Assembly (NCBI GenBank): GCA_905215805.1
Contig: CAJMRL010000036.1
Location: 1 to 16,057 of the forward strand
From: an uncultured bacterium
GTDB taxonomy: Bacteria; Bacillota; Clostridia; UBA1381
Length of the DNA stretch: 16,057 bases
Direction of reading: 5' to 3'
The translations under genes and the position numbers were made by a program. The notes beneath the pieces are model-generated. The model was not told the origin of the DNA. It worked only from the letters and a program-made list of their open reading frames with translations, and searched no databases. Positions within the stretch are counted from its first letter, which is position 1; each line of letters starts with the position of its first letter. This document shows, piece after piece, positions 9,343 to 16,057 of this stretch.

Positions 9343-9380
9343 AAAAAATAGCCTGCGTGGCTCTTAGTGCCACGCGGCTA
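9341..9380 (-). terminator. Intrinsic terminator fused to the regulator stop codon
   Basis: On the minus strand the TAG stop (9380-9378) opens the stem TAGCC-GCGTGGC. It pairs with GCCACGC-(A)-GGCTA: 7 bp plus 5 bp with one bulged A and a 7-nt loop. Eight consecutive T follow (9348-9341). This is a textbook Rho-independent terminator for the AraC-type gene. The first possible codon of the GH43 gene overlaps the end of the T run, so transcripts ended here would not include GH43-GH2. Confidence 0.93.
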
Positions 9381-10220
9381 CCATGGGATCATCCCATTAT
9401 CTGTTTTTCTGAATTCGGTCGGGGACATGCCTGTTTCACGCTTAAATACTGTAACAAAATATTCCGTACTTGAAAATCCACATTCTTCGGCTATCTCCCT
9501 GACCCTTTTATTCGGATATATCTTCAGCAGGTTCTTGGCATAGTTGATCTTAAGCTTTCTTACCGCCTGCATAGGAGATATATTATAAACTCTTTTGAAC
9601 AAATGTGTCAGTCTGCTCTCTGTTACCCCCATAACCTCCGCAAGCTGAGTAAGGCTTATGTCCTCTCCCGTATGGCGATAAATATAGTTTACCACCGGGG
9701 CAAACTTCGTAGACAGTATGTCAGAGTTATCCACTGTAACATCCCTGACCATCTCTGATACATATATAAAAAGCGTGTACAGCAGCCCCGAGCAGCGCGC
9801 CGTCTTAGTGTCTATAGTACTAAAAAGCAATTCGAATATTTTGTTGAAATACATATTAATAGTGTTAAATTCCGTTTCACTGATTCCTTTGACAACAAAG
9901 CTTTTCCCCAGTCCGAAAAAATCAAGTATATTGTTTACAGCAGTACCGTTAAACACTATATAAGATACCATCCACACATCTGAAACTGCCTTATAGCTTT
10001 GCGGAACGTTTCCCGCAAAGAAAAACAGGTCGCCTCGCTCTATTTTATGTGTCTGTCCTTTCTCATCTGTGAAGATTCCGCTGCCCTCACGGCAGAGTGT
10101 GAGCTGACAATTCGGATATCCCTGCGGGCGATCAACCGGCTCCTGCTCATGACTCATATTCGCCCCACATACATACAGCGGCAACAAACCCTGACGCTCA
10201 TTTTGCGCCATATCTTCCAT
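9378..10220 (-). CDS. AraC-family transcriptional regulator
   Basis: A 280-residue cytoplasmic DNA-binding regulator, the usual length for AraC-type sugar-responsive proteins. Residues ~34-92 form a cupin-like sensor (LTLCREGSGIF, then ERGDLFFFAGNVPQSY), followed by a helical linker ~110-160. The C-terminal double helix-turn-helix has its first helix pair at ~187-210 (ISLTQLAEVMGVTESRLTHLFK) and its second at ~238-270, ending in the family signature GFSSTEYFVTVFKRETGMSPTEFRK. The ATG at 10220 is preceded by AAGGGAG about 9 nt upstream and sits ~24 nt after a consensus promoter's expected start point. It lies between the esterase and the GH43-GH2 genes, so control of the local pectin-side-chain enzymes is the natural inference. 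The inducer is unknown; arabinose or galactose are guesses from context. Confidence 0.95.
   Translation of the reverse strand: MEDMAQNERQGLLPLYVCGANMSHEQEPVDRPQGYPNCQLTLCREGSGIFTDEKGQTHKIERGDLFFFAGNVPQSYKAVSDVWMVSYIVFNGTAVNNILDFFGLGKSFVVKGISETEFNTINMYFNKIFELLFSTIDTKTARCSGLLYTLFIYVSEMVRDVTVDNSDILSTKFAPVVNYIYRHTGEDISLTQLAEVMGVTESRLTHLFKRVYNISPMQAVRKLKINYAKNLLKIYPNKRVREIAEECGFSSTEYFVTVFKRETGMSPTEFRKTDNGMIPW
9383..9397. repeat. Perfect 15-bp dyad at the 3' end of the regulator gene
   Basis: ATGGGAT and ATCCCAT flank a single central base, inside codons for the last residues of the regulator (NGMIPW) and just upstream of its terminator. In RNA it could form a 6-bp stem with a 3-nt loop. It may be chance arising from codon content; an operator or terminator-assist role is only possible. 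Confidence 0.4.
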
Positions 10221-10250
10221 AACGCCACTCTCCCTTCTATTCAGGAAATA

Positions 10251-10280
10251 ATTATATCATAAATGCAGTACGCATGTCAA
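10251..10280 (-). promoter_or_regulatory. Consensus sigma-A promoter for the araC-type gene
   Basis: The minus strand shows TTGACA (10280-10275), an 18-bp spacer and TATAAT (10256-10251), with TG one base upstream of the -10 box (TGATATAAT, an extended -10). Both hexamers match consensus. The expected start point near 10244 leaves a leader of about 24 nt carrying the ribosome binding site. The spacer holds the imperfect dyad ATGCGTACTGCAT, well placed for a repressor or autoregulator. Confidence 0.85.
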
Positions 10281-10318
10281 TAGCCCGGAAACACGGTCGA
10301 TCTGTTTTATTTTTTCAG

Positions 10319-10350
10319 AAAATACGGTATTTTGATAAAGAAATCAAAAT
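10319..10350. promoter_or_regulatory. Two overlapping inverted repeats upstream of the araC promoter
   Basis: AAAATAC-g-GTATTTT (10319-10333) is a perfect dyad with a one-base centre. Its right arm is also part of ATTTTGAT (10329-10336), which pairs perfectly with ATCAAAAT (10343-10350) across a 6-nt loop. Both lie 40-70 bp upstream of the -35 box of the regulator. The arrangement looks like adjacent operator half-sites, but AT-rich intergenic DNA produces such patterns by chance, so function is unproven. Confidence 0.35.
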
Positions 10351-10427
10351 TTATATTGCAATAAAAAATTATTAGTATAGCAACAGCATAACTATTGCTC
10401 TGAATCAATTAAGATTTGCATATTTTA

Positions 10428-10520
10428 CTACATAAATTTTCCCATAATATACACTACTGCCAAAGGAACGAGTACTGTTACAAATATTACTGCTATAAGA
10501 AAGACAAATATTTTTTTCAC
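10428..10520 (-). CDS. Probable 30-residue single-span membrane peptide
   Basis: A GTG at 10520 opens 30 codons ending in TAG. GAGAGGTGA, a strong match to the anti-Shine-Dalgarno, lies upstream with its GAGG core 9 nt from the start. The product begins MKKIF, runs through about 22 mostly hydrophobic residues (Val, Ile, Leu, Phe, Ala), and ends YIMGKFM. This is the shape of a positive-inside, single transmembrane segment. There is no signal-peptidase site and no room for a mature domain. It sits alone between the esterase terminators and the regulator promoter. I do not recognise the family. It could be a small membrane regulator, a type I toxin-like peptide or a chance ORF; the ribosome binding site argues against chance. 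Confidence 0.55.
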   Translation of the reverse strand: MKKIFVFLIAVIFVTVLVPLAVVYIMGKFM

Positions 10521-10611
10521 GTAATTTCACCTCTCTATATTCTATTGTGATAAAATATTGATTAGAACAGGAGGTTCATAATATAATCAATTTATATTAT
10601 ATAGAAACATT

Positions 10612-10645
10612 TTATAAAAAAAGAAGATATATTAGCTATATCTCC
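10612..10645 (-). terminator. Second (distal) terminator after the esterase gene
   Basis: On the minus strand AGGAGATATA pairs with TATATCTTCT (10 bp, one G-U) across the loop GCTAA, followed by seven T. The G-U pair would be A-C on the other strand, so it is oriented for minus-strand transcripts. It backs up the GC-rich hairpin just upstream, whose own T-tail is short. Confidence 0.8.
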
Positions 10646-10651
10646 TTTATT

Positions 10652-10685
10652 GCAAAACAGAAGCCGCGGCAATTCCGCGGCTTCT
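10652..10685 (-). terminator. First (proximal) terminator after the esterase gene
   Basis: A perfect 11-bp GC-rich stem, AGAAGCCGCGG with CCGCGGCTTCT, closes on a 5-nt loop, 8 nt after the esterase stop codon. The tail is only GTTTTGC, so termination here may be partial; the second hairpin follows within about 15 nt. Confidence 0.82.
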
Positions 10686-10693
10686 ATAATCAA

Positions 10694-13600
10694 TTATTCA
10701 GCTGTAAATGATGCTGCTGTAAAGCGGGCCTTTGTTCCTCTTCCATAAATATAATATGCCTTTCCCGCTTCAACCTTACCCTCTATGGTTCCATTCATCT
10801 TGTCGGTTTCTGATTCATTTGCAACTATCGCAACAGGTTCATCCTGTTTTCCGCCTTCCTCTACTATATATATGGTCTTCGGACTTCCGTCTGAACTCGG
10901 CGTTCCGAGATCTATAAATGATACCGAAAGCGTTCCGTTGCTCTGCGCTTCATACTTCAACGCTGTTCCTGTCGCAACTCCTTCATCAAAAGAGCCATTA
11001 TCTCCAGATGAAAGATACTTGCCATTGCCTGTATCTGTAAACAACGTTGTAAGTCCTATCATAAGCTCTGTTCCTGCCGGGCAGCCTTGATAAACGCTTG
11101 TCATTTCCCATACATTCTCCTGTGGTTCAGGAATTGACGGTTCACTTGTTGGCTGTGGCTCAGGATCCTCTACGCTTGCTCCTTCTTCAAAAGCAACTCC
11201 GCAGAATCTTCCCTTGGAACCTGCCACATACACATAATATGTTTCACCGGCTGTTACATTTACAGGTACGACCATATCATCACCTGTTCCTTGTATACCT
11301 GCCGCTTCAATGTCGCCCTTGGACATACCATCCTGTCCAATGCATACTTTCTTTGTATCACCTACATTTGACAAATAGAATTTAGCCACTCCGTTTGCAG
11401 ATGCGGTATACTTAAGAACTGTGGATTTAGCCGGGTCAACTGTTGTGCCGCTCCAGCTTCCGTTCATGCTCGGATGTGAAATATATCCGGTGAATAATAC
11501 GCCGTCTATAACTCTTGTTTCTGTTGTTGGGTCATCAGCAGAGATTGTGAAATCCGAATATGTAGCGTCAAACATTATCGAAAGACCATCCGCTAATTCT
11601 GTGTCAGCAGCTGCTCCGTTATTATCAGCAGATGCTTTCCAAATCATTTTTGCTTCTGCATCCGGATTTACCGTTGCTTCCGGCTCTGTCGGCTCTGACG
11701 GATCAGTTGTTGGTTCTGCCGGGTCTGTTGTCGGATTGGCTGTTTCTACTACCTCAGTTCCTTCTACAGTAACAACATCTATTATCGGATTCATTTCTTC
11801 AATTGAATCCCAAAGCATAAACTTATCGCCGTTATTTGCTGCCATAGCCTTAGTAAACGGTACATTTGCCTCAATTGCAACTGCTTCTGTATTTACACCT
11901 GTAAGTCTGCCGTCAGTATATGATGCATATACCAATACTGCATTCTGAGCCTTGTCTGATGTTATTGTAACAGTGCCGTCTTTATATGTCATTTCTACAC
12001 CTGTAATAGGATCAGTTGTCGGCTCTGACGGGTCTGTTGTCGGCTCCGTTGGATCAGTTGTCGGCTCTGACGGATCAGTTGTCGGCTCTGACGGATCTGT
12101 TGTTGGTTCTGTCGGGTCTGTTGTCGGCTCTGACGGGTCTGTTGAACCGGACAATATAGCTGTCAGTGATTTAACAATACCCGGTATATCATCGCCATAT
12201 CCATCAAGCATAAGCAAGCAGGCTTTTGAACCTTCACGGTTAGGATTTGATAAATCCTTTCCTGCATAATGATTATGGTCTGAGAACGAATCGAGTATTT
12301 CCTGTGCACGTGCATCCTTTTCTGTGTCGTCTGCTCCGTCTGCTACATACGCATTAAACGCATCGACAGCCATCTGACCAATATCTACAAAGCCAAGGAT
12401 ATTCGGATCGTCCTTCATATTATTATATATTGAACGAATACCGTATGTTTCATTATCGTAATCATCTGTTCTTACACCACTGAATGTACGAGTCTCTTCA
12501 TCATATTCATCATATCCTCTGCCCAAATCATTACCATGTGGAGTATATGAAGTCAAAATAACCTTTGCGCCCATCTTTATGCACGAATCAATGTAGTACT
12601 GCAAATACGGCGTAAACTGTGCACCCTCTAATCCTCCTGTATTTGTACCCATATTTCCTATGGTTACAACATCTCCCGGATTTACAGAAGCAAGCACGGA
12701 GTCTAACCATCCCTGCTCAATATAGTTAATAAGAGTTCTTGAACCCTTGCCTGCATTTACATATCTTGTTATAAGATTTGCAAAATCAGTATATTTCGTA
12801 TATTTATTTGACAGAACATATCCATAGCTTCCTGCGTTTCCGAGAGTTGAATCTCCTATAGCATATACAACCGGTTTTTCTGTCGCTGTTCTGTTCTTCT
12901 TTTCTATTGAAAGAGAAGCTATAGCGCACTCTCCGGTAAAGTTAAGATCCAATACATCATCAACTACAGGTATATCAAATGTATACTCAGTCAATTCTGT
13001 TGCAATATCACCTGCACCTGTATAATCAGTATTAGTAGTACCGCCACCGGCAACATTTCTCAAATGACCTGTGGTTATGCCGTCTGTAGCTTCAGTATAT
13101 AATACACCCTTATATACAGCCTTAACTGTATATACCTCTCCTGCTTGAACATTTACCTTAAACTTAAAGTTTGAACCTTCAAGATAGTCGGCATTTACAT
13201 CTGTCTCTGATGCTTCTCCGCCTGCTGTCAATACTCCTTCTACTCCGTATTCATTCTGCTGACTGTACATTGTAGAAGCTGTTACGGGAGTATATCCCTC
13301 AACAACCGCTCCTTCAGCATCTGTTCCGAAATCAAATGAAAGACCGTGTATTGTTATCTTTATAGCATAATTGATCTCATCGCCTTCAGTATTTGTGCTT
13401 ATAGCTCTTACATAATAAGATGCCGGAACTGCATTTGATGCAACTTCAAGCTCACCTGTAGTCTTATTAAACGAAATACCTGCAGGCATTTGTGTTATCT
13501 CATTCTGATTGTTTCTGTCATATAAAGCATATGTAACAGTTTTTCCCTCAAGCGGCTGATCATCCTTATTAACAGCTACCGCAGCATACTGTACCTTCGT

Positions 13601-15949
13601 TGTCTTTGAAGAATCGAGCGGAATGCTGATGCTTGATGTTGCCTGTGTAAACTTTACATTATCCTTTGAAGCTGTAAGAGTAATATTAACTATCTTTGTT
13701 TCTCCGTTTATTGCTACCATTACAGGTACCTGTCCCGGAGCTGCTCCCGCTTCTACTGTAAGGGTTGCCTTATGTGAATCATTCTCGTCAGGAGTTATTT
13801 TTACCTTTCCTGTGCTTACGATTGTGCTGTCATTTATGCTCCATTCCGCTGCACTGGTAATCTCATAGCCTTCTGCTGTCTGCATAGAAGCTGTTATATT
13901 TGTTGATACAGCATCTTCACCGTCTTCCGGAATTGACAAAGTTGTATTTTCGGCCGCTACATTATACTGTGACGAAACCGGTCTGTATACTTTATAGCTG
14001 CTCAAATCGATTGTTCCTGTAACTGCGTTACCTAAGCCTACAGAATAGTATGACGGTGTAATACCGCTGTTTGTCCATGCAACATTACTTGCTTCACCTA
14101 TGCAGGTATTCTCTGGATTGTATACCTTTACCCAAGCGGTTTCCGTTGACTTGTCAGCAGAGATAACAACCTTATACCATGTCGACGGGTCAACTGTCAC
14201 AGCTGCTCCTGTTACAGGATCTTTTATTTCTGTTCCGTTAAGGTCAATTTTTGAGTTATTATATGTTAATGTATATGCAACTCCATAACTTTTATCGCTA
14301 TTCCATGTAGGATATCCGGATGTAAGAGTTACAACTCCGCCATTGGAATTGAATCTGAGATTCTGCTCAAAAATAGCCTGACCATCCCCGATGTTTACTG
14401 AATGTGTTATAACTGAAGATTTTTTTGCAGTATTTTTTTTAATATGTATAAATTTGCCGCTGTCATCGGATGATAACACTACATCCTTTGTATCGCTTCC
14501 CGCATAATATAAGCCGCCTAAAATAGGATCGCTTGACGACTGCATTTCATATCCGATCAAATCGTCCGAATAGTCATTAATATCCGAGATATATCCGCCC
14601 TCAGGAAGGATCTGATTAGGATCTTTTGATTTATTTCCCAAAGCTATTACCGGAATAGCCTCCGCTTCGATCGTCTGTCCATTGTATGTGACCTTTGCGG
14701 AAACTGTTCCGTAGAAATTCATGCTTACACTCTTTAGTCTGAAATCAGCTGTTGTAGCCTTATCAGAGCTCTGTGTAAATGCTCCGTAGCCGTCACAATA
14801 AGTAAGATATGAATCATTTTCGGTCTTAAGTCCGTTAAAGCTCCATTCAACCTTAAAATCTTTTACTCTTTCATCATAATTTTCAGATGTTATTACTGAT
14901 CCCTTCTCGCCTGTCAATGTAAGAGTATATACATTGCTTGCTTCTGTATTATTGTCAACACCCATTGTCATTTCTGTAGGACCTGTAATAACTGCCGATG
15001 CTATAGGCTCTATATATGATGTATCATCATTATATGTAGCGGTCAAGGTCATATCAGAATTAACCTTTATTTCAGATAACTCCTTATAAGTATTATTTCC
15101 GTCTGACCAACCGGCAAATATTTTTCCATCCAGTTTTGTATCGGGAGCTTTTGACGGACTGCTTCCATCTTCAACAGCCTCATATGTAACTTCTCCCTCT
15201 ACAATATATTTAACAAGATGCATAGTCTTATCAGGCTTTGAAGCATCTATCTTTAAATCGTCAACTACGACTCCTCTGTTTTGTGTGTTTCCTGTCTTCT
15301 CCAAAGATACGCTTTTTATCGCTGCGCCGTTAAACGGAACTACCGTATCTCCTATTGCAACATAACCTGAATTTTCAGATAAATAGTTTACCGAAATATC
15401 ATATGTGGTCCAAGTGCTATCTGTATATGGAGTAAGTGCAACAGTGTTGTACTCAGCATCATTTGTAACAAGCTGAACCAATCGATCTCCGTTTCTTCCA
15501 GTCAAAGTATAGTTAACCCCAAAAACAGTATCTCCGTCGCTGTCATTAAAGCTTAGAGTCATACTGTGCATTTCACCATTGTATCTTTTTGCCATTTTAA
15601 ATGATACATCTAATTTCTGTGAAATGCCTCCTATAGGCGAATTCATTGTTACGATGTCATATGCAAAATCATCTCTATTGCCTCCTGCATCGCCTGCTAC
15701 GCTGCTGCCTATAGTTGCAGCATTTCCTGTAAAAGAAATGTTGCTGTTATTCAAGTCACTGTTACTTTGGGTAGTCAATATATTACTGCCCCATGTGTAG
15801 TTGCCGCTGCCATCAGAATAGGTATCAAAATCTGTTGACAGATATGTTCCGGTTGCTGCGCTTATCGAAACAGGCACAATACCCATTGTACCAATCATAG
15901 CCAATGCAGAAGTACCGGCTACGATTTTCCTGAAAAGTTTACTCTTCAT
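10694..15949 (-). CDS. Secreted multi-modular SGNH (CE12-like) pectin acetylesterase
   Basis: A 1751-residue exported protein expected to remove acetyl esters from pectic rhamnogalacturonan outside the cell. Residues 1-31 are a signal peptide (MKSKLFRK, hydrophobic core, SISA). Order: concanavalin/LamG-like ~35-235, InlB B-repeat-like ~243-307 (ending GWSDG...TLTATYN), Ig-like ~310-440, second LamG-like ~450-655, Ig-like domains ~665-760 and ~765-865, galactose-binding-like domain ~870-1018 as usually found before CE12 esterases (SFDFGTDAEG...GYTPVTAS), SGNH domain ~1026-1268, DPSEPTT linker, KFMLWD module ~1315-1397, second linker, then two homologous C-terminal modules ~1434-1590 and ~1611-1751. 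Catalytic residues visible are Ser1034 (IGDST), Gly/Ser block GKGSRT, Asn1103 (MGTNTG) and Asp1224-His1227 (SDHNHYAG). Block III reads GTNT, where most CE12 enzymes have GxND. The start has AGGAGGAG 8 nt upstream. Esterase fold is firm; acetylated rhamnogalacturonan as substrate is by family and context. Confidence 0.92.
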   Translation of the reverse strand: MKSKLFRKIVAGTSALAMIGTMGIVPVSISAATGTYLSTDFDTYSDGSGNYTWGSNILTTQSNSDLNNSNISFTGNAATIGSSVAGDAGGNRDDFAYDIVTMNSPIGGISQKLDVSFKMAKRYNGEMHSMTLSFNDSDGDTVFGVNYTLTGRNGDRLVQLVTNDAEYNTVALTPYTDSTWTTYDISVNYLSENSGYVAIGDTVVPFNGAAIKSVSLEKTGNTQNRGVVVDDLKIDASKPDKTMHLVKYIVEGEVTYEAVEDGSSPSKAPDTKLDGKIFAGWSDGNNTYKELSEIKVNSDMTLTATYNDDTSYIEPIASAVITGPTEMTMGVDNNTEASNVYTLTLTGEKGSVITSENYDERVKDFKVEWSFNGLKTENDSYLTYCDGYGAFTQSSDKATTADFRLKSVSMNFYGTVSAKVTYNGQTIEAEAIPVIALGNKSKDPNQILPEGGYISDINDYSDDLIGYEMQSSSDPILGGLYYAGSDTKDVVLSSDDSGKFIHIKKNTAKKSSVITHSVNIGDGQAIFEQNLRFNSNGGVVTLTSGYPTWNSDKSYGVAYTLTYNNSKIDLNGTEIKDPVTGAAVTVDPSTWYKVVISADKSTETAWVKVYNPENTCIGEASNVAWTNSGITPSYYSVGLGNAVTGTIDLSSYKVYRPVSSQYNVAAENTTLSIPEDGEDAVSTNITASMQTAEGYEITSAAEWSINDSTIVSTGKVKITPDENDSHKATLTVEAGAAPGQVPVMVAINGETKIVNITLTASKDNVKFTQATSSISIPLDSSKTTKVQYAAVAVNKDDQPLEGKTVTYALYDRNNQNEITQMPAGISFNKTTGELEVASNAVPASYYVRAISTNTEGDEINYAIKITIHGLSFDFGTDAEGAVVEGYTPVTASTMYSQQNEYGVEGVLTAGGEASETDVNADYLEGSNFKFKVNVQAGEVYTVKAVYKGVLYTEATDGITTGHLRNVAGGGTTNTDYTGAGDIATELTEYTFDIPVVDDVLDLNFTGECAIASLSIEKKNRTATEKPVVYAIGDSTLGNAGSYGYVLSNKYTKYTDFANLITRYVNAGKGSRTLINYIEQGWLDSVLASVNPGDVVTIGNMGTNTGGLEGAQFTPYLQYYIDSCIKMGAKVILTSYTPHGNDLGRGYDEYDEETRTFSGVRTDDYDNETYGIRSIYNNMKDDPNILGFVDIGQMAVDAFNAYVADGADDTEKDARAQEILDSFSDHNHYAGKDLSNPNREGSKACLLMLDGYGDDIPGIVKSLTAILSGSTDPSEPTTDPTEPTTDPSEPTTDPSEPTTDPTEPTTDPSEPTTDPITGVEMTYKDGTVTITSDKAQNAVLVYASYTDGRLTGVNTEAVAIEANVPFTKAMAANNGDKFMLWDSIEEMNPIIDVVTVEGTEVVETANPTTDPAEPTTDPSEPTEPEATVNPDAEAKMIWKASADNNGAAADTELADGLSIMFDATYSDFTISADDPTTETRVIDGVLFTGYISHPSMNGSWSGTTVDPAKSTVLKYTASANGVAKFYLSNVGDTKKVCIGQDGMSKGDIEAAGIQGTGDDMVVPVNVTAGETYYVYVAGSKGRFCGVAFEEGASVEDPEPQPTSEPSIPEPQENVWEMTSVYQGCPAGTELMIGLTTLFTDTGNGKYLSSGDNGSFDEGVATGTALKYEAQSNGTLSVSFIDLGTPSSDGSPKTIYIVEEGGKQDEPVAIVANESETDKMNGTIEGKVEAGKAYYIYGRGTKARFTAASFTAE
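10697..11119 (-). other. Second homologous C-terminal module of the esterase
   Basis: Residues ~1611-1751 run to the end of the protein. It is separated from the first copy by the linker EDPEPQPTSEPSIPEPQ. Divergence between copies is considerable, so the duplication is old or the two were recruited separately from one family. Confidence 0.7.
11180..11650 (-). other. First of two homologous C-terminal modules of the esterase
   Basis: Residues ~1434-1590 match the final ~140 residues (next entry): WKASADNNGAAADTEL...GL with WEMTSVYQGCPAGTEL...GL, VLKYTASANG with ALKYEAQSNG, and VNVTAGETYYVYVAGSKGRF with GKVEAGKAYYIYGRGTKARF. The beta-rich pattern and the 'AG.(T/A)YY(V/I)Y' strand recall accessory modules attached to pectin lyases. 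Binding is inferred. Confidence 0.7.
12008..12139 (-). repeat. 21-bp tandem repeats coding a DPSEPTT linker
   Basis: Six full units of DP(S/T)EPTT plus a partial unit join the SGNH domain to the following KFMLWD module. A shorter run of the same type (TTDPAEPTTDPSEP) lies at about 11,660-11,735. The acidic Pro/Thr spacer is typical of Ruminococcus-type exoenzymes. In-frame copy-number variation is likely between strains. Confidence 0.92.
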
Positions 15950-16057
15950 AATTTTCTCCTCCTAAAAAATTTTTATAATACAAACAGTATTATACTAATT
16001 ATAGGTAACCTCTAAAAATTCATAAAAAATTGTTGAAAAAATCGTCAGATTATGGTA
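15950..16057 (-). promoter_or_regulatory. Leader and candidate promoter of the esterase gene
   Basis: The minus strand shows AGGAGGAG 8 nt before the ATG. Further up, TATAAT (15994-15989) with TTTAGA (16016-16011) at 16-bp spacing is a plausible but imperfect promoter. A second TATAAT lies at 16003-15998, giving overlapping -10 choices. Runs of six A/T at 16024-16029 and 16036-16041 lie upstream about one helical turn apart, as in an UP element. The window ends before anything further can be judged. Confidence 0.5.

Larger units (their letters stand above)
10221..10693. other. Intergenic region between regulator and esterase gene
   Basis: This 473-bp AT-rich stretch contains, in minus-strand order, two tandem terminators of the esterase gene, a probable 30-residue ORF with its own ribosome binding site, two overlapping inverted repeats, and the regulator promoter and leader. 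I see no tRNA, riboswitch core or transposon remnant in it. Confidence 0.7.

Noticed and set aside
10380..10427. Weak hairpin and T-run after the small ORF as a terminator
   Set aside because: The stem is only about 5 bp with a large loop, and the T-run is about a dozen bases further on; not convincing.
10570..10600. Plus-strand AGGAGG near 10570 as a ribosome binding site
   Set aside because: No start codon with an open frame follows at proper distance on that strand; the stretch is AT-rich.
408..12139. Tandem repeats as a CRISPR array
   Set aside because: The repeats are short coding units (21 or 27 nt) inside open genes, with no unique spacers between them.
11952..12269. Plus-strand reading frames rich in GSVVGSDG
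   Set aside because: They are the antisense of the DPSEPTT linker repeats. Long stop-free antisense frames are expected opposite such repeats, and no ribosome binding site or known domain is present.
75..15949. Dockerin or sortase signal marking a cellulosome or wall-anchored system
   Set aside because: I searched the three enzyme sequences by eye for paired calcium-binding dockerin repeats, LPXTG and SLH motifs and found none.

Overview
The window reads as a piece of a low-to-mid GC, Gram-positive Clostridia genome, probably a gut Ruminococcaceae/Lachnospiraceae relative. The support is strong Shine-Dalgarno sequences, N-terminal signal peptides on giant multi-domain exoenzymes, low-complexity Pro/Thr/Ser/Glu linkers (DPSEPTT and PSEAPATST repeats), and Firmicute-type promoters and intrinsic terminators. 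The lineage is an inference from style, not from a marker gene. All recognised genes lie on the minus strand, so transcription runs from high to low coordinates.

Layout in transcription order. (1) 15949-10694 encodes a 1751-residue secreted protein with a central SGNH/GDSL esterase domain of the rhamnogalacturonan-acetylesterase (CE12-like) type, embedded in many beta-sandwich and linker modules; it is followed by two intrinsic terminators in tandem. (2) 10693-10221 is a 473-bp gap. It holds the tandem terminators, a probable 30-residue membrane peptide missed by ordinary length cut-offs, overlapping inverted repeats, and a consensus extended -10 promoter for the next gene. (3) 10220-9378 encodes an AraC-family regulator with a cupin-like sensor and two helix-turn-helix motifs; its stop codon is the first part of an intrinsic terminator. 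(4) 9342-6508 encodes a GH43-type arabinosidase-like enzyme that starts directly at the U-tract of that terminator and has no visible promoter, good ribosome binding site or signal peptide. (5) 6491-75 encodes a 2138-residue secreted GH2 beta-galactosidase, 16 nt after the GH43 stop, followed by a strong terminator at the window edge.

The deacetylase, GH43 and beta-galactosidase activities fit removal of acetyl groups and arabinose/galactose side chains from pectin (rhamnogalacturonan I or arabinogalactan), with the AraC-type protein as a likely sugar-responsive switch. No transporter, dockerin, LPXTG or SLH anchor is visible.

The most interesting points are the apparently beheaded GH43 gene, a carbohydrate-binding-like module duplicated between GH43 and GH2, a short 'K-x-F-(L/V)-W-D' module found in all three enzymes, the small membrane peptide, and overlapping dyads upstream of the regulator promoter. 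I see no CRISPR array, tRNA, rRNA, insertion sequence or new defence-type system.
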